A stretch of 64,000 nt of DNA, taken from assembly GCF_023184515.1 (NCBI RefSeq), contig NZ_JAAHBP010000004.1, positions 62,001 through 126,000 of the forward strand, given 5' to 3'. The stretch's first letter is position 1; every line of letters starts with the position of its first letter. Source of the DNA: Streptomyces sp. D2-8. Lineage in GTDB: Bacteria; Actinomycetota; Actinomycetes; Streptomycetales; Streptomycetaceae. Below, piece by piece: positions 1-8,610 of this stretch. The notes beneath the pieces were generated by a model. That model was not told the DNA's origin. It saw only the letters and a list, made by a program, of their open reading frames with translations, and ran no database searches. The position numbers and the translations under genes are program-made.

Positions 1-170
1 CTCCGCGGCGGAACTCACAGGCCAGAACCGGGGGGCGGCCGCGCCCTCGGTGGTTGCCCGCCGGACTACGTGGAGACCGGGCTGATCACCTCTTACCGGC
101 TGGCCCTCGTCAGTCTCCATCAGGCCGGAGCACCGCTCCGCAACGACCGGGTTCCCGCGTGGGGCGCGCG

Positions 171-230
171 GGGACGGGCGTTCCGGCGATCTCCGCCGTG
201 GGGACGGGCGTTCCGCGGATCTCCGCGACC
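171..230. repeat. 30-bp tandem direct repeat, two copies
   Basis: Positions 171-200 and 201-230 are two adjacent copies of a 30-base unit. Both begin GGGACGGGCGTTCC and share ATCTCCGC, and they differ only in the four bases between these blocks and the last four bases. No gene can be supported in bases 1-249 around it. An open frame crosses the repeat, but it has no recognisable family and no convincing start. Confidence 0.6.
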
Positions 231-249
231 GTCGTCGGTGACGGTGCGG

Positions 250-477
250 TCACCGCAGCCGGTCTCCCCTGGCCCGTCGCCGGTCATCGCGGATCCGGTC
301 CTGCCGGTCCCGGCGGCGGATGAAGTCGCCCGGCTCGAGATCACCGTCCACGAGCCGCCCGATCACGAGACCGACGATGCCCAGCCCCAGCACCAGCAGG
401 AAGGCCCAGAAGTCACCGAAATACGCGGCGAACCCCAGCGCCATTCCCGCGATCAAACCCACCACGCCCCTGCTCAT
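250..477 (-). CDS. Small two-helix membrane protein, DUF2273-like
   Basis: This is a 75-residue protein. The first 45 residues form two hydrophobic helices joined by a short turn (AGMALGFAAYFGDFWAFLLV...), followed by a highly charged tail rich in Arg and Asp. The layout resembles DUF2273-type small membrane proteins, which often accompany Asp23/Gls24 envelope-stress proteins; that family link is by general appearance only. I chose the internal ATG (MSRGVVG) over the upstream MKERA because the hydrophobic part follows it directly. It lies 33 bases downstream of another tiny membrane protein on the same strand, so the two may be co-transcribed. Confidence 0.6.
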   Translation of the reverse strand: MSRGVVGLIAGMALGFAAYFGDFWAFLLVLGLGIVGLVIGRLVDGDLEPGDFIRRRDRQDRIRDDRRRARGDRLR

Positions 478-510
478 CGCGCGCTCCTTCACGCTCCGGC
501 CCGGCCGTTC

Positions 511-693
511 CTACTGTTCCCGCCTCAGCGCTCTCCGTATGAGCAGGAAGGCGGCGACAGCGACCAGAGCAATCCCTATGAGGATCAGCAGTGCCCCGAG
601 GATGATCAGGATCGTCCCGACCGAGATCAACATCGCCCCCACCAGGATCAATATCGTCCCGATGACGAGAAGAAACGCCGCGAGGACGGTCAT
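511..693 (-). CDS. Small hydrophobic membrane protein
   Basis: This 60-residue protein consists almost wholly of two transmembrane helices rich in Ile and Leu (ILILVGAMLISVGTILIILG), ending in a basic RRALRREQ tail that should face the cytoplasm. The start is the ATG at 693, preceded by a strong AGGAGG site; the longer open frame upstream lacks one. No specific family is recognised. The neighbour at 250-477 is also a tiny membrane protein on the same strand, so an operon of small envelope proteins is plausible. Confidence 0.6.
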   Translation of the reverse strand: MTVLAAFLLVIGTILILVGAMLISVGTILIILGALLILIGIALVAVAAFLLIRRALRREQ

Positions 694-922
694 GGTTGCC
701 TCCTGCCCCCATTCGACTCTGACCCCTTCCCGTCCGGTTTGTAAACAATTCCGGATGAAATGGTGCAATAAGGCCTAGGATGGCAAATGGGTCAGTGCAC
801 TCTCACGTGCCAAGGCCCGGAAGGGCGGTCCCGGTGTGCAAACGCCGGGACCGTTGCACACCGGCCCTGAAGGAGGCGCGATCGGCTCGCCATACCCCCG
901 GGACGAAGGGAAGCGAGCAGCG

Positions 923-2164
923 ATGACGGACGGTGGGCGGCAGCCGGACAGGCTCGGGGTGGACCGGTCGGAGGGGTTCGGCGAACGACTGCTGGGTGTG
1001 CTGCTGGACCGTGCCCACGAGATGCCGCCGGACCTGATCGCCCCCCTGGTCGCGGAAGAGGTGGCCAGAGTCGGGGGGCGGGAGGTCTCCATCCTCCTTC
1101 AGGACTACGAACAGGTGCTGCTGGTGCCGCTGCCGGGCCGGAGGCTGGCGGTCGGCGGCCCCGAGCCGGTCGAGAACTCCCCCGCCGGCGAGGCGTTCCT
1201 GACCCTCAGAACGGTGGAGGTGCCGCAGGGCGGCAGTGTGCGGATGTACCTGCCCCTGCTGGACGGCAGCGACCAGATCGGCGTGATGGCCGTCACCCTG
1301 GACAGCGTCGATGACGACGACCGGCGGCTGTTGCGCAGACTCGCCGGCCTGGTCGCCGACATGATCGTCACCAAGGACGCCTACACCGACCTGTTCTTCC
1401 AGGCCCGCCGCAGCGCTCCGATGAGCGTGGCCGCGGAGATCCAGTGGTCGTTGCTGCCCCCGCTGTCGATGACCGTTCCGCAGGTCGAGGTGGCCGGAAT
1501 CCTGGAGCCCGCCTACGACGTGGCCGGCGACAGCTTCGACTACGCCCTCAACGGCGACATCCTTCACGTGGCCATGCTCGACGCGATGGGCCACGGGCTG
1601 GACGCGGCGACCATGGCGACGGTGGCCGTCGGCGCCTACCGTCACACTCGACGGGCCCATACCGACCTGTCCCAGGTGTACGCGTTCATGGACCGGGCCA
1701 TCAACGACCAGTTCGGCCACGACCACTTCGTCACCGCACAGATGATGATCCTGGACATCACCACAGGCCGGCTGCAGTGGGTCAACGCCGGCCACCCGGC
1801 TCCGCTCCTGATCCGTGATCGCGCCGTCGTGGACCGGCTGGAGAGCCCCACCACCCTGCCCGTCGGCTTCGGCGGCGAGGAGCCGGTGGTCAGCGAGCGG
1901 ATGCTGCGACCCGGCGATCGGCTGCTGTGCTTCACCGACGGTCTGATCGAGGAGCACCAGACCGGCGGGCAACAGTTCGGTGAGGAGCAGCTCATCGAGT
2001 GGACCAACCGGATCCTCCGCGACCGCACCGAGGTACGGGCGGTGGTGCGAGCGCTCTCGCACGCCCTGAAACACGAACGGGGCGGCACCACGACCGACGA
2101 CGCGACCATCTTCCTCGTCGAGTGGCGAGGCGGCGGCGCCGACCACCTCACGGTCGTCGACTGA
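923..2164 (+). CDS. PP2C-type (SpoIIE/RsbU) serine phosphatase with N-terminal GAF-like sensor
   Basis: This 413-residue cytoplasmic phosphatase probably dephosphorylates a STAS anti-sigma antagonist and so frees a stress sigma factor. The first ~150 residues form a GAF-like sensory region. The C-terminal SpoIIE/PP2C domain carries the metal-binding motifs VAGDSFDY, DAMGHGLDAA, the NAGHPAPLL loop and CFTDGLIEE. The start is the ATG at 923, with an AAGGGAAG site before it; the open frame runs further upstream without one. A STAS-domain antagonist is encoded convergently just downstream (2225-2596). It is a possible substrate, although Streptomyces has many such pairs. Confidence 0.88.
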   Translation: MTDGGRQPDRLGVDRSEGFGERLLGVLLDRAHEMPPDLIAPLVAEEVARVGGREVSILLQDYEQVLLVPLPGRRLAVGGPEPVENSPAGEAFLTLRTVEVPQGGSVRMYLPLLDGSDQIGVMAVTLDSVDDDDRRLLRRLAGLVADMIVTKDAYTDLFFQARRSAPMSVAAEIQWSLLPPLSMTVPQVEVAGILEPAYDVAGDSFDYALNGDILHVAMLDAMGHGLDAATMATVAVGAYRHTRRAHTDLSQVYAFMDRAINDQFGHDHFVTAQMMILDITTGRLQWVNAGHPAPLLIRDRAVVDRLESPTTLPVGFGGEEPVVSERMLRPGDRLLCFTDGLIEEHQTGGQQFGEEQLIEWTNRILRDRTEVRAVVRALSHALKHERGGTTTDDATIFLVEWRGGGADHLTVVD

Positions 2165-2224
2165 GCCCGCGGTGACGGCGCGCCGGGCCGGGGCGCTCAC
2201 CAGGCTCCCGGCGGAGCGGGGCCG

Positions 2225-2596
2225 TCACGGCGCACCGCCCGAGGCAGAGGGAAACCGACGTGAGGGTGGCCGACCGGTGGGGACCTCGTGGAGCAGGAAA
2301 CCGGAGCCGGTGATCTCGATGATGCGGATCATGATCGGTGGCGGATGGTGCAGTCGGAGGATCGTTCCGGCTTCGGTGGCGAGCCCCGATGCCGTGAGGA
2401 AGGCGTTGAGTCCGCTGGCGTCGCAGAAGGTGACCTCCGTGAGATCGACGTCCGTGATGCCCATGCCGTCGTTCAGGCACTCGGCCAGCGCGGTGCGCAC
2501 GAGCGGTGCGGTGGCCAGGTCGATCTCTCCCGCGAGGGTGATCAGCGTGCGGGTGGTGTGGTCGTGCCGGTGGACGTTCAGCCGTGGAAGGGGCAT
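2225..2596 (-). CDS. STAS-domain anti-sigma factor antagonist
   Basis: This 123-residue protein is a single STAS domain. The core LAGEIDLATAPLVRTAL and the phospho-acceptor loop TFCDASGLNAF, with its conserved Ser after Asp-Ala, are those of SpoIIAA/RsbV-like antagonists. The unphosphorylated form binds an anti-sigma kinase and releases the sigma factor. The ATG at 2596 follows GAGGAG. The open frame extends ~125 codons further upstream, but that part is low-complexity and lacks family features. It sits tail to tail with the SpoIIE-type phosphatase at 923-2164, which could act on it. Confidence 0.85.
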   Translation of the reverse strand: MPLPRLNVHRHDHTTRTLITLAGEIDLATAPLVRTALAECLNDGMGITDVDLTEVTFCDASGLNAFLTASGLATEAGTILRLHHPPPIMIRIIEITGSGFLLHEVPTGRPPSRRFPSASGGAP

Positions 2597-2912
2597 GGCT
2601 CCTCGGTTCGGAGTGCCCGTCGGAGATCCGGCGTGGCCGGACCGGGTCCGGCTCTCGCGACGTGCCGCCGATACGGGGGTGTGCGGGGTGGCGAGTGAAC
2701 GGCCTTTCCACGAGCCCGAGTTGAGGTCATGCGTGGTGGACCGGCCGTACGGGTGCCGCACGAAGCCGGACGGAAGGTCCACGCCCGGCGGGCATCGTGC
2801 ACTGGAGCGACGGCCGCCCCGGTCTTCCGACACCGGATGCGGGTGGGCCCCGGCCTGTCGTGTGCGCGGCTGCGGCCGGGGTCCCGGACTGCGGACTGTG
2901 CTGTCGGTGCGG
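2597..2912. other. 316-base gap without a supported gene
   Basis: Nothing could be assigned between the STAS gene and the small membrane protein gene. Open frames on both strands are compositional by-products of the high GC content. The promoter of the STAS gene presumably lies in the left part. Confidence 0.5.
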
Positions 2913-3230
2913 TCAGTTCCGCCCGTCGGGTGACGGGCCGGGCGAGCCTGGCGGAAGGGTGGGGCTCGCTCCCTCACGCGCGCGCGGGCGGAGTCGCCCG
3001 CGTACGCCGGGCCCGGTCTCGCGGCGGCCGGCGCCGCTCGTCGCCGCCCTGCTGCGGGCCTTGCGCCGAGCCGACGGAGCCGGTCCCGCGACAGGCATCC
3101 CGGTACGGCCGTAGTGGACGCCGGCCATGCGCTCGCCGTGCTGCGAGTTCAGCAGCCGGATGAGGAGCGCCCCGATCACGATCATTCCCAGGATCGCGGC
3201 CACGGTCACGAAGGTCTCCACCGTCCTCAC
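2913..3230 (-). CDS. Small single-pass membrane protein of unknown function
   Basis: This 105-residue protein has an N-terminal hydrophobic helix (TVAAILGMIVIGALLIRLL) followed by a polar, Pro/Arg/Gly-rich tail of low complexity. No family is recognised. Translation starts at a GTG whose bases overlap the stop of the DUF5994 gene in a GTGA arrangement, which suggests translational coupling. The tail may be unstructured, and its exact extent depends on an open frame that is not strongly constrained. Confidence 0.5.
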   Translation of the reverse strand: MRTVETFVTVAAILGMIVIGALLIRLLNSQHGERMAGVHYGRTGMPVAGPAPSARRKARSRAATSGAGRRETGPGVRGRLRPRAREGASPTLPPGSPGPSPDGRN

Positions 3231-3823
3231 CTTCCCGTCGTCTGTTGCGGCATCGCACCGGTCATGGCCGGCAGCGGTGGAGGTGCGGCCACGTCGCGGG
3301 GCTCATGCCCTCCTTCGGAGTCCCAGACCGCTTCCACGGCCCGGTCGGCGTCGCGCAGCACCCGCCGGCGCGCCGCCTCCTCCATCAACCGGCTCGCGGT
3401 CGACATGCGGCGTGGGTCACCCGCGGCGGCCATCAGCCAGGCGGCCGTGTCGGGAGCCGTATCAGGCGGGACGACCAAGAGGTTCCAGCGGCCCACGTGG
3501 TAGGAGAGCAAGAGCAGTTCATGCGGGTCCTGCTCGGCCAGGAACCAGCCCACGTTCACGACGTGCCCGGCGACGGGCACCTTGCGCGGGATGACCGGCC
3601 ACTGGGCGGGATTCACCGTGACCCGGGTGATGCGGCCCCACAGCGGATCCAGTACGGCGGTCAAGGACGGGAGTTCCGCCCCGAGATCGCGGGAGCGGGG
3701 CCACCAGGCGCCGTCCAGCAGTGCCGGTGCGGAGCCGACGGGAGCCAGCGACAGACGCGGAGAGAGCGGGGAGAGCCGGTCATCGGCTTCGGTCGTCGGC
3801 GGTGGGGAGATGGTCGCAGTCAT
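3227..3823 (-). CDS. DUF5994 family protein
   Basis: This 198-residue soluble protein belongs to the actinobacterial DUF5994 family. It has the diagnostic DGAWWPRSRDLGAELP block, the PVAGHVVNVGWF segment and the RWNLLVVPPDT segment. The function of the family is unknown. A shorter paralogue lies at 40180-40593 with the same DGAWWPRS and LLVVPP motifs. This copy carries a C-terminal extension of about 60 residues that includes an acidic and Pro-rich end. The gene overlaps the small membrane protein downstream by four bases. Confidence 0.82.
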   Translation of the reverse strand: MTATISPPPTTEADDRLSPLSPRLSLAPVGSAPALLDGAWWPRSRDLGAELPSLTAVLDPLWGRITRVTVNPAQWPVIPRKVPVAGHVVNVGWFLAEQDPHELLLLSYHVGRWNLLVVPPDTAPDTAAWLMAAAGDPRRMSTASRLMEEAARRRVLRDADRAVEAVWDSEGGHEPRDVAAPPPLPAMTGAMPQQTTGR

Positions 3824-4024
3824 GACGCGAACCCTGCCCCGGGCCGACCTCGGTCGGCCCGGAATATTGAATCGCCGAAAACGACACGAGCCTGAAAGCC
3901 GGTGTTCGAAATATCCTCGGTGATTCCAGCGTACTCCTCCCCCGGCCCGACGGACCCGGGTGCGCCGCGGGTCTGACAGCCGGGGCCGGGCCCGGAAGCG
4001 TTCCCCGGACCGGCAAGCGAGAGG

Positions 4025-5419
4025 TCAGCGCAGCTCCGGTGCAGGAGTGGCCGTGGGAGCAGGTCCTTCGTGTTCTCCGGCGATGGCGCCGCCCCGCGCG
4101 GCGTCCGCTTCCGGGGCCGGGGGGCTTCCCGACCGCTGAGCGGGGATCCGGGTGGTCCGTACGTAGCCGTAGATCACCGAGGTCATCACCAGGATGAGAA
4201 GGGGCCCGGACACCTCCGGATACCGGGCCATCTCCATCGGCAGATAGCGGTACGACAGCAGGAGCGCGATGAAGACCGTGGTGCCGTAGACGACCAGCTG
4301 GATTCCCGGCCGGTCCCAGCCGCGTTCGAGCGAGCGCAGTGCCGCCTCGATGGTGAGCACGAACACCACGCCGGCGACGAGGTCCACGCCGTAGTGGTAG
4401 CCGAACCCCAGCGTCGCGGCGAGGGTGGCGATCAGCCAGAACGTGCCCGCGTACCGCAGCAGCCGTGGGGCCCTGCGGGAATGGATGTAGATCGCGACGG
4501 CCCACGCCGTGTGCAGGCTGGGCATGCAGTTGCGGGGGGTGATCCCGTCGTACGTCATCGGGTGCGGGGTGGTGATCGACGGCCACGTGTGCGGCCACAG
4601 GTTGGCCGCCGCCCACTCCACGCCGCCGGTGCCGGAGGCGCCCGGGCCGTAGGCGAAGACCGGTCCGACCACCGGGAAGAGCATGTAGATGCCCGGCCCG
4701 AGAAGGCCGATCACCAGGAAGGTGCGCACCAGGTGATGACTCGGGAAGCGGCGCTCGACCACCACGTTGCGCAGTTGGTAGAAGGCGACGACCACCGCGG
4801 CCACCGCGAGCTGGCCGTAGACCAGTTGGAGAAGGTGGCTGCTGAACGGGTCGGTGGCCTTGACGATCCGGCCCGCCAGCCACGAGGGGTTGCCCAGCGC
4901 GTGGTCGGCGGTCGCCACGTACGGGTCGAGCACCGTCGGGCGGGTCTTCGCCGTGATGAACAGCCAGGTGTCGCCGGTCTTGCGGGCGGCCACCATCAAC
5001 AGGCCCAGCCCGACGCCCTTCAGCAGCAGGACGCGTTCATTGCCGGTGCGGCGCGTGACGGCGACGACCGCGAAGCCCAGCATCACCCACAGCGCACCGG
5101 TGCCGAAGGCGTGGCCGCCGGTCATCCTGGCGTCGACAGCCCAGCGCACCAACAGAAGGACGACGTCGATACCGATCGCGGCGCCGGCCGCGACGAACCG
5201 CTGCCGCCAGGTGAGCACCACCATCATCAACGCCAGACCGCCGTACAGCGGCCCCGGCTTGGGGGCGAGGACCAGGGCCTTCACCTGGTTGGTGATCGGC
5301 CCCGGTTCACCGTAGCGGCGTGCGGCGATCTCCAGCACGACGAGGAATCCGCACGCCACCACACCCGCCGCGGCCCACAGCATCGCGCGCCGGCGGCGCC
5401 GAGCGCCCCACGAAGTCAT
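4025..5419 (-). CDS. PAP2-superfamily membrane phosphatase / inositolphosphotransferase-like protein
   Basis: This is a 464-residue polytopic membrane protein. The N-terminal half has several transmembrane helices. The C-terminal half carries PAP2-type catalytic motifs: the RNCMPSLHTAWAV block (phosphatase motif 2, His in SLH) and GFGYHYGVDLVAG (motif 3, with catalytic His and Asp). This layout matches the PAP2_3 group that includes inositolphosphotransferase-like lipid enzymes, so a role in phospholipid head-group chemistry at the membrane is likely. The start is the ATG encoding MTSWG; an upstream in-frame TTG has no better ribosome site. The last ~30 residues are Pro/Ala-rich. Confidence 0.8.
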   Translation of the reverse strand: MTSWGARRRRRAMLWAAAGVVACGFLVVLEIAARRYGEPGPITNQVKALVLAPKPGPLYGGLALMMVVLTWRQRFVAAGAAIGIDVVLLLVRWAVDARMTGGHAFGTGALWVMLGFAVVAVTRRTGNERVLLLKGVGLGLLMVAARKTGDTWLFITAKTRPTVLDPYVATADHALGNPSWLAGRIVKATDPFSSHLLQLVYGQLAVAAVVVAFYQLRNVVVERRFPSHHLVRTFLVIGLLGPGIYMLFPVVGPVFAYGPGASGTGGVEWAAANLWPHTWPSITTPHPMTYDGITPRNCMPSLHTAWAVAIYIHSRRAPRLLRYAGTFWLIATLAATLGFGYHYGVDLVAGVVFVLTIEAALRSLERGWDRPGIQLVVYGTTVFIALLLSYRYLPMEMARYPEVSGPLLILVMTSVIYGYVRTTRIPAQRSGSPPAPEADAARGGAIAGEHEGPAPTATPAPELR

Positions 5420-5669
5420 GCCGCTTATTCGCGAAAACACCCGCGATGCTCTGGCTATCAATCTTTTGGCCGATTCATCCGAATGGCTGGGCAGTTGGAG
5501 GGCGATGGCGGGACCACCGCGAGTTCGAACATGCTATCGGAGTGTCGTGACTCGACGGCTGTGCCTGCCGCCCGGCGACGAGTGCGCCGGCGAGCCGGGT
5601 CGGCGGACTCGGTCGTGGACCATGGCGAGCTCGCCCGGCTCGCCGGTCTCCTGACGGGTGAGCGTCCAC

Positions 5670-5939
5670 TTACGCCCGCTCCGCGGTGTCGGCGAGCCGG
5701 CTCAGCGCGGCCGCCGCCTCCCGCAAGGGAGCGGAGTGGAGTGCGTAGACGCGGCGCTGGCCGGTGCGCTGCGACGCGACGACGCCCGCGCGCTCGAGCG
5801 TCTGCGGGTGCTTGGTCGTCTGCGGCTGGCGCGCCTCGGCGAGCCGGGCGAGCACACCGACCGGGCGGGGCCGCTCGGCCAGCAGGTTCACCAGCCGCCA
5901 GCGTGCCGGGTCGGCCAGTGCGGTGAGCAGTGCGTCCAT
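5670..5939 (-). CDS. ArsR-family winged-helix repressor
   Basis: This 89-residue regulator starts directly with the ArsR fold (ALADPARWRLVNLLAERP), followed by the recognition region EARQPQTTKHPQTLERAGVV and a beta-wing (RRVYAL). The usual SQPxxSxHL sequence of the recognition helix is altered here to RQPQTTKHPQTL. There is no obvious metal-binding Cys pair, so it is probably not a metal sensor. A 10-bp-arm inverted repeat lies just upstream at 5951-5981 and is its likely autoregulatory site. The divergent direction holds no transporter or enzyme gene, only a 480-base gap before csp. Confidence 0.85.
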   Translation of the reverse strand: MDALLTALADPARWRLVNLLAERPRPVGVLARLAEARQPQTTKHPQTLERAGVVASQRTGQRRVYALHSAPLREAAAALSRLADTAERA

Positions 5940-5950
5940 GGATGACGAGA

Positions 5951-5981
5951 ATTCCTGACGACGAATATTCCCGTCAGGAAT
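5951..5981. promoter_or_regulatory. Inverted repeat, probable ArsR operator
   Basis: ATTCCTGACG (5951-5960) and CGTCAGGAAT (5972-5981) are perfect 10-base arms around an 11-base spacer that itself contains the palindrome GAATATTC. The repeat starts 12 bases upstream of the arsR-type start codon, a typical place for an autoregulatory operator. Confidence 0.75.
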
Positions 5982-6301
5982 ATACCGGGGTCGGGCAGGT
6001 CAGTGACATGTCCACGCATCTGTCGCTGGACGCGGCCTGCGCGTGGATGTGACCTTCGTCGCGGGAGGGGCGTTGCGGCACCTCCGCCGCCGTGCCGTCC
6101 GTCGACGGCCGGGGCAGCGGCGCATCTCCCGTCGGCGGAGGTCACAGGGCTGGGGCGCGAGGGTGTGACAGGAAGGTCCGTGCCCGCAGAGGTCAATATC
6201 TGTGCCGGCAAAATGAGAAATAGAAGCGGGGCCCGCCGAATATTCCTCGACCGCCGCCCGGACCGGAATTTCCGATCGGTGCGGGCCCGATCGCACCGTG
6301 C

Positions 6302-6423
6302 TACTGTCGATCTCAGTTGCAGGTGTGGTTGCCAAAAGGTTCATTTCCTACGGGGTAATCATCACGGCGACACGGAATTCACGAAGGGTGAATTCCTGAA
6401 ACCGCCTCCGAAGGAGAAACAAA
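6302..6423 (+). promoter_or_regulatory. csp promoter and leader with conserved element and hairpin
   Basis: A possible -10 hexamer, TACTGT, lies at 6302-6307. The leader contains GGGTAATCATCACGGCGACA (6353-6372), then a perfect hairpin with arms GGAATTCAC (6374-6382) and GTGAATTCC (6388-6396), then GAAGGAG before the ATG. The same order of elements occurs before the second csp gene, where the conserved element also begins exactly 71 nt before the start codon. The rest of the 484-base gap between the arsR-type gene and csp (5940-6423) holds no supported gene. Confidence 0.6.
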
Positions 6424-6627
6424 ATGGCTACTGGCACCGTGAAGTGGTTCAACGCGGAAAAGGGCTTCGGCTTCATCGAGCAGGACGGCGGCGGCGCTGA
6501 CGTCTTCGCCCACTACTCGAACATCGCCACCCAGGGCTTCCGCGAGCTGCTGGAAGGCCAGAAGGTGTCGTTCGACATCGCGCAGGGCCAGAAGGGCCCG
6601 ACGGCCGAGAACATCGTGCCTGCCTGA
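6424..6627 (+). CDS. Cold-shock domain protein (CspA family)
   Basis: This 67-residue protein is a complete cold-shock domain. RNP-1 is KGFGFIEQ and RNP-2 is VFAHYSNI, so it should bind single-stranded RNA or DNA as a chaperone. It differs at nine positions or so from the second copy at 20744-20947. A strong GGAG site precedes the ATG. A terminator hairpin follows, and a DEAD-box helicase gene starts ~180 bases downstream, so helicase expression may come from read-through or from its own promoter. The pairing with an RNA helicase fits RNA remodelling at low temperature. Confidence 0.95.
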   Translation: MATGTVKWFNAEKGFGFIEQDGGGADVFAHYSNIATQGFRELLEGQKVSFDIAQGQKGPTAENIVPA

Positions 6628-6651
6628 CAACAGCGCTCGCGCATATTTCGC

Positions 6652-6688
6652 AGCTGGGGCCCGCACCTCTGGGGTGCGGGCCCCAGCT
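6652..6688 (+). terminator. Strong hairpin after csp (terminator or attenuator)
   Basis: Perfect 16-base arms (6652-6667 and 6673-6688) enclose a 5-base loop. There is no long U-run, as is usual in Streptomyces. It lies between csp and the DEAD-box gene and may make the ratio of the two products adjustable. Confidence 0.8.
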
Positions 6689-6806
6689 CGCTGCTTTTCC
6701 CCGCCGGTCCGACCGGCCGCATCTACTCCGGCTCGTCTCGAGATTCTCTGCGCCGCTCCTCTGCTGCGGGATTTCCTTGCTACGTGCCCGTCAAGGAAGG
6801 TCCCGC

Positions 6807-8300
6807 ATGAAGCGTGCCCACACATCCCGTACCCGTGACCGCTTCGGAGGAGGCGACGGCGCCAACCGCCGCTCCGGTGGTCCGCGCCGCTCCGGGGGTT
6901 ACGGAAACCGGCCGACCGGACGAGCCGTCCAGGGCGAGTTCGCCCCGCCGAAGACGATCACACCCCCGCTGCCCGCCGTCGAGTCGTTCGCCGATCTCGA
7001 CATGCCCGCGCGGCTGTTGGCCACGCTCGGCCGCGAGGGCGTGACCGCGCCGTTCCCGATCCAGGCGGCGACCCTGCCGAACTCCCTGGCCGGCCGGGAC
7101 GTCCTCGGCCGTGGCCGCACCGGCTCCGGCAAGACCCTGGCCTTCGGCCTCGCCGTACTGGCCCGGACGGCAGGACAGCGTGCCGAGCCGCGGCAGCCGC
7201 TCGCCCTCGTGCTCGTGCCGACCCGCGAGCTGGCCCAGCAGGTCACCGACGCGCTCACTCCGTACGCCCGCTCCGTGAGCCTGCGGCTCGCCACCGTCGT
7301 CGGCGGAATGTCCATCGGCCGGCAGGCCAGTGCGCTGCGCGGCGGCGCCGAGGTCGTCGTCGCGACGCCCGGGCGGCTCAAGGACCTCATCGACCGGGGC
7401 GACTGCCGGCTGGACGGCGTCGGCATCACGGTCCTCGACGAGGCCGACCAGATGGCCGACATGGGCTTCATGCCGCAGGTCACCGCCCTGCTCGACCAGG
7501 TGCGCCCCGGCGGCCAGCGGATGCTGTTCTCGGCCACCCTGGACCGCAACGTCGACCGGCTGGTCCGCACCTACCTGCACGACCCGGTGGTCCACTCCGT
7601 CGACCCCTCCGCGGGCGCCGTCACCACGATGGAGCACCACGTTCTCCACGTGCACGACGCGGACAAGCACCGGACGACCACCGAGATCGCGGCGCGCGAC
7701 GGCCGAGTGATCATGTTCCTCGACACCAAGCACGCGGTGGACCGGCTGACGACGCACCTGCTGAGCAGCGGTGTCCGCGCCGCGGCCCTGCACGGCGGCA
7801 AGTCCCAGCCCCAGCGGACTCGGACCCTCGCCCAGTTCAAGAGCGGGGACGTGACGGTCCTGGTGGCGACGAACGTCGCCGCGCGCGGGATCCACGTCGA
7901 CAACCTCGACCTCGTCGTCAACGTGGACCCGCCCAGCGACCACAAGGACTACCTGCACCGCGGCGGCCGTACGGCCCGCGCCGGCGAGTCCGGCAGCGTG
8001 GTCACCCTGGTGACCCCGGCCCAGCGTCGCGGTATGAGCAGGCTGATGACGTCGGCGGGCATCACCCCCCAGATCGCCCAGGTGCGTTCCGGCGAGGCGG
8101 AGCTGAGCCGCATCACCGGTGCCCAGGCCCCTTCCGGCGTCCCGGTCGTCATCACCGCGCCGCGCGCGGAACGCCCTCGCGGCGGGTCTGCCTCGCCCCG
8201 GGGCCGCCGGGGCCGCCGTCCCGCCGGCCAGGGCCGTCCCGCCGGAGAGGCGGCGCGCCCGAGGGCGCAGCGGCGGACCGGCTTCGGCTCGGCCGCGTAG
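6807..8300 (+). CDS. DEAD-box RNA helicase (copy 1)
   Basis: This 497-residue ATP-dependent RNA helicase begins with an Arg/Gly-rich tail of about 45 residues. The core motifs are all present: Q-motif PFPIQAATLP, Walker A GRTGSGKT, PTRELAQQ, VLDEADQM, FSATLD, and motif VI HRGGRTARAG. The C-terminus is a basic Arg/Gly/Pro tail that probably binds RNA. The start is the ATG at 6807, after AAGGAAGG. It is very similar to the second copy at 21100-22548; the helicase cores are nearly identical and the tails differ. The csp gene upstream points to a cold-adaptation role. Confidence 0.95.
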   Translation: MKRAHTSRTRDRFGGGDGANRRSGGPRRSGGYGNRPTGRAVQGEFAPPKTITPPLPAVESFADLDMPARLLATLGREGVTAPFPIQAATLPNSLAGRDVLGRGRTGSGKTLAFGLAVLARTAGQRAEPRQPLALVLVPTRELAQQVTDALTPYARSVSLRLATVVGGMSIGRQASALRGGAEVVVATPGRLKDLIDRGDCRLDGVGITVLDEADQMADMGFMPQVTALLDQVRPGGQRMLFSATLDRNVDRLVRTYLHDPVVHSVDPSAGAVTTMEHHVLHVHDADKHRTTTEIAARDGRVIMFLDTKHAVDRLTTHLLSSGVRAAALHGGKSQPQRTRTLAQFKSGDVTVLVATNVAARGIHVDNLDLVVNVDPPSDHKDYLHRGGRTARAGESGSVVTLVTPAQRRGMSRLMTSAGITPQIAQVRSGEAELSRITGAQAPSGVPVVITAPRAERPRGGSASPRGRRGRRPAGQGRPAGEAARPRAQRRTGFGSAA

Positions 8301-8347
8301 GCAGAGCCCTGCGCCCGCCGGCCATCCCCTCTCGGCAGGAGACACCC

Positions 8348-8581
8348 ATGACGCCGGTTCTGACGCAGCACCACGCCACGGCCCACGCACCTCGGATCCG
8401 TGACGACATGACGGTCGAGGTGGCGCTGTCGCTCATGGCCGGCGCCCGGGTCGACCACCTCGTCCTGTGCGACGGGGACGACCAGAGCACGGGCCTGATC
8501 ACCCTGGCCCGGCTCAGCCTCCTCCGGGACGCCCCCACCTACACGGACCGAGTCCGTCTCCGGGACATCCCCGAGGGGTGA
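8348..8581 (+). CDS. Small protein with a single CBS-like motif
   Basis: This 77-residue protein resembles half of a CBS pair: IRDDMTVEVALSLMAGARVDHLVLCDGDD, then GLITLARLSLLRD. CBS modules bind adenine nucleotides, and a single motif would have to dimerise. It is 47 bases downstream of the DEAD-box gene on the same strand and ahead of a strong terminator, so it is probably the last gene of the csp-helicase unit. The second csp-helicase copy has no such gene after it. Confidence 0.65.
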   Translation: MTPVLTQHHATAHAPRIRDDMTVEVALSLMAGARVDHLVLCDGDDQSTGLITLARLSLLRDAPTYTDRVRLRDIPEG

Positions 8582-8610
8582 AACACCGGCGGGTGACCGC
8601 CACCGGGAAT

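Noticed and set aside
803..2200. 465-codon open frame antisense to the SpoIIE-type phosphatase
   Set aside because: Compositional shadow: no family, low-complexity translation, fully antisense to a gene with intact catalytic motifs.
6008..6052. 14-codon ORF (MSTHLSLDAACAWM) upstream of csp
   Set aside because: No ribosome site, no following hairpin that fits attenuation, and 370 bases from csp; might be the start of a lost gene but cannot be shown.
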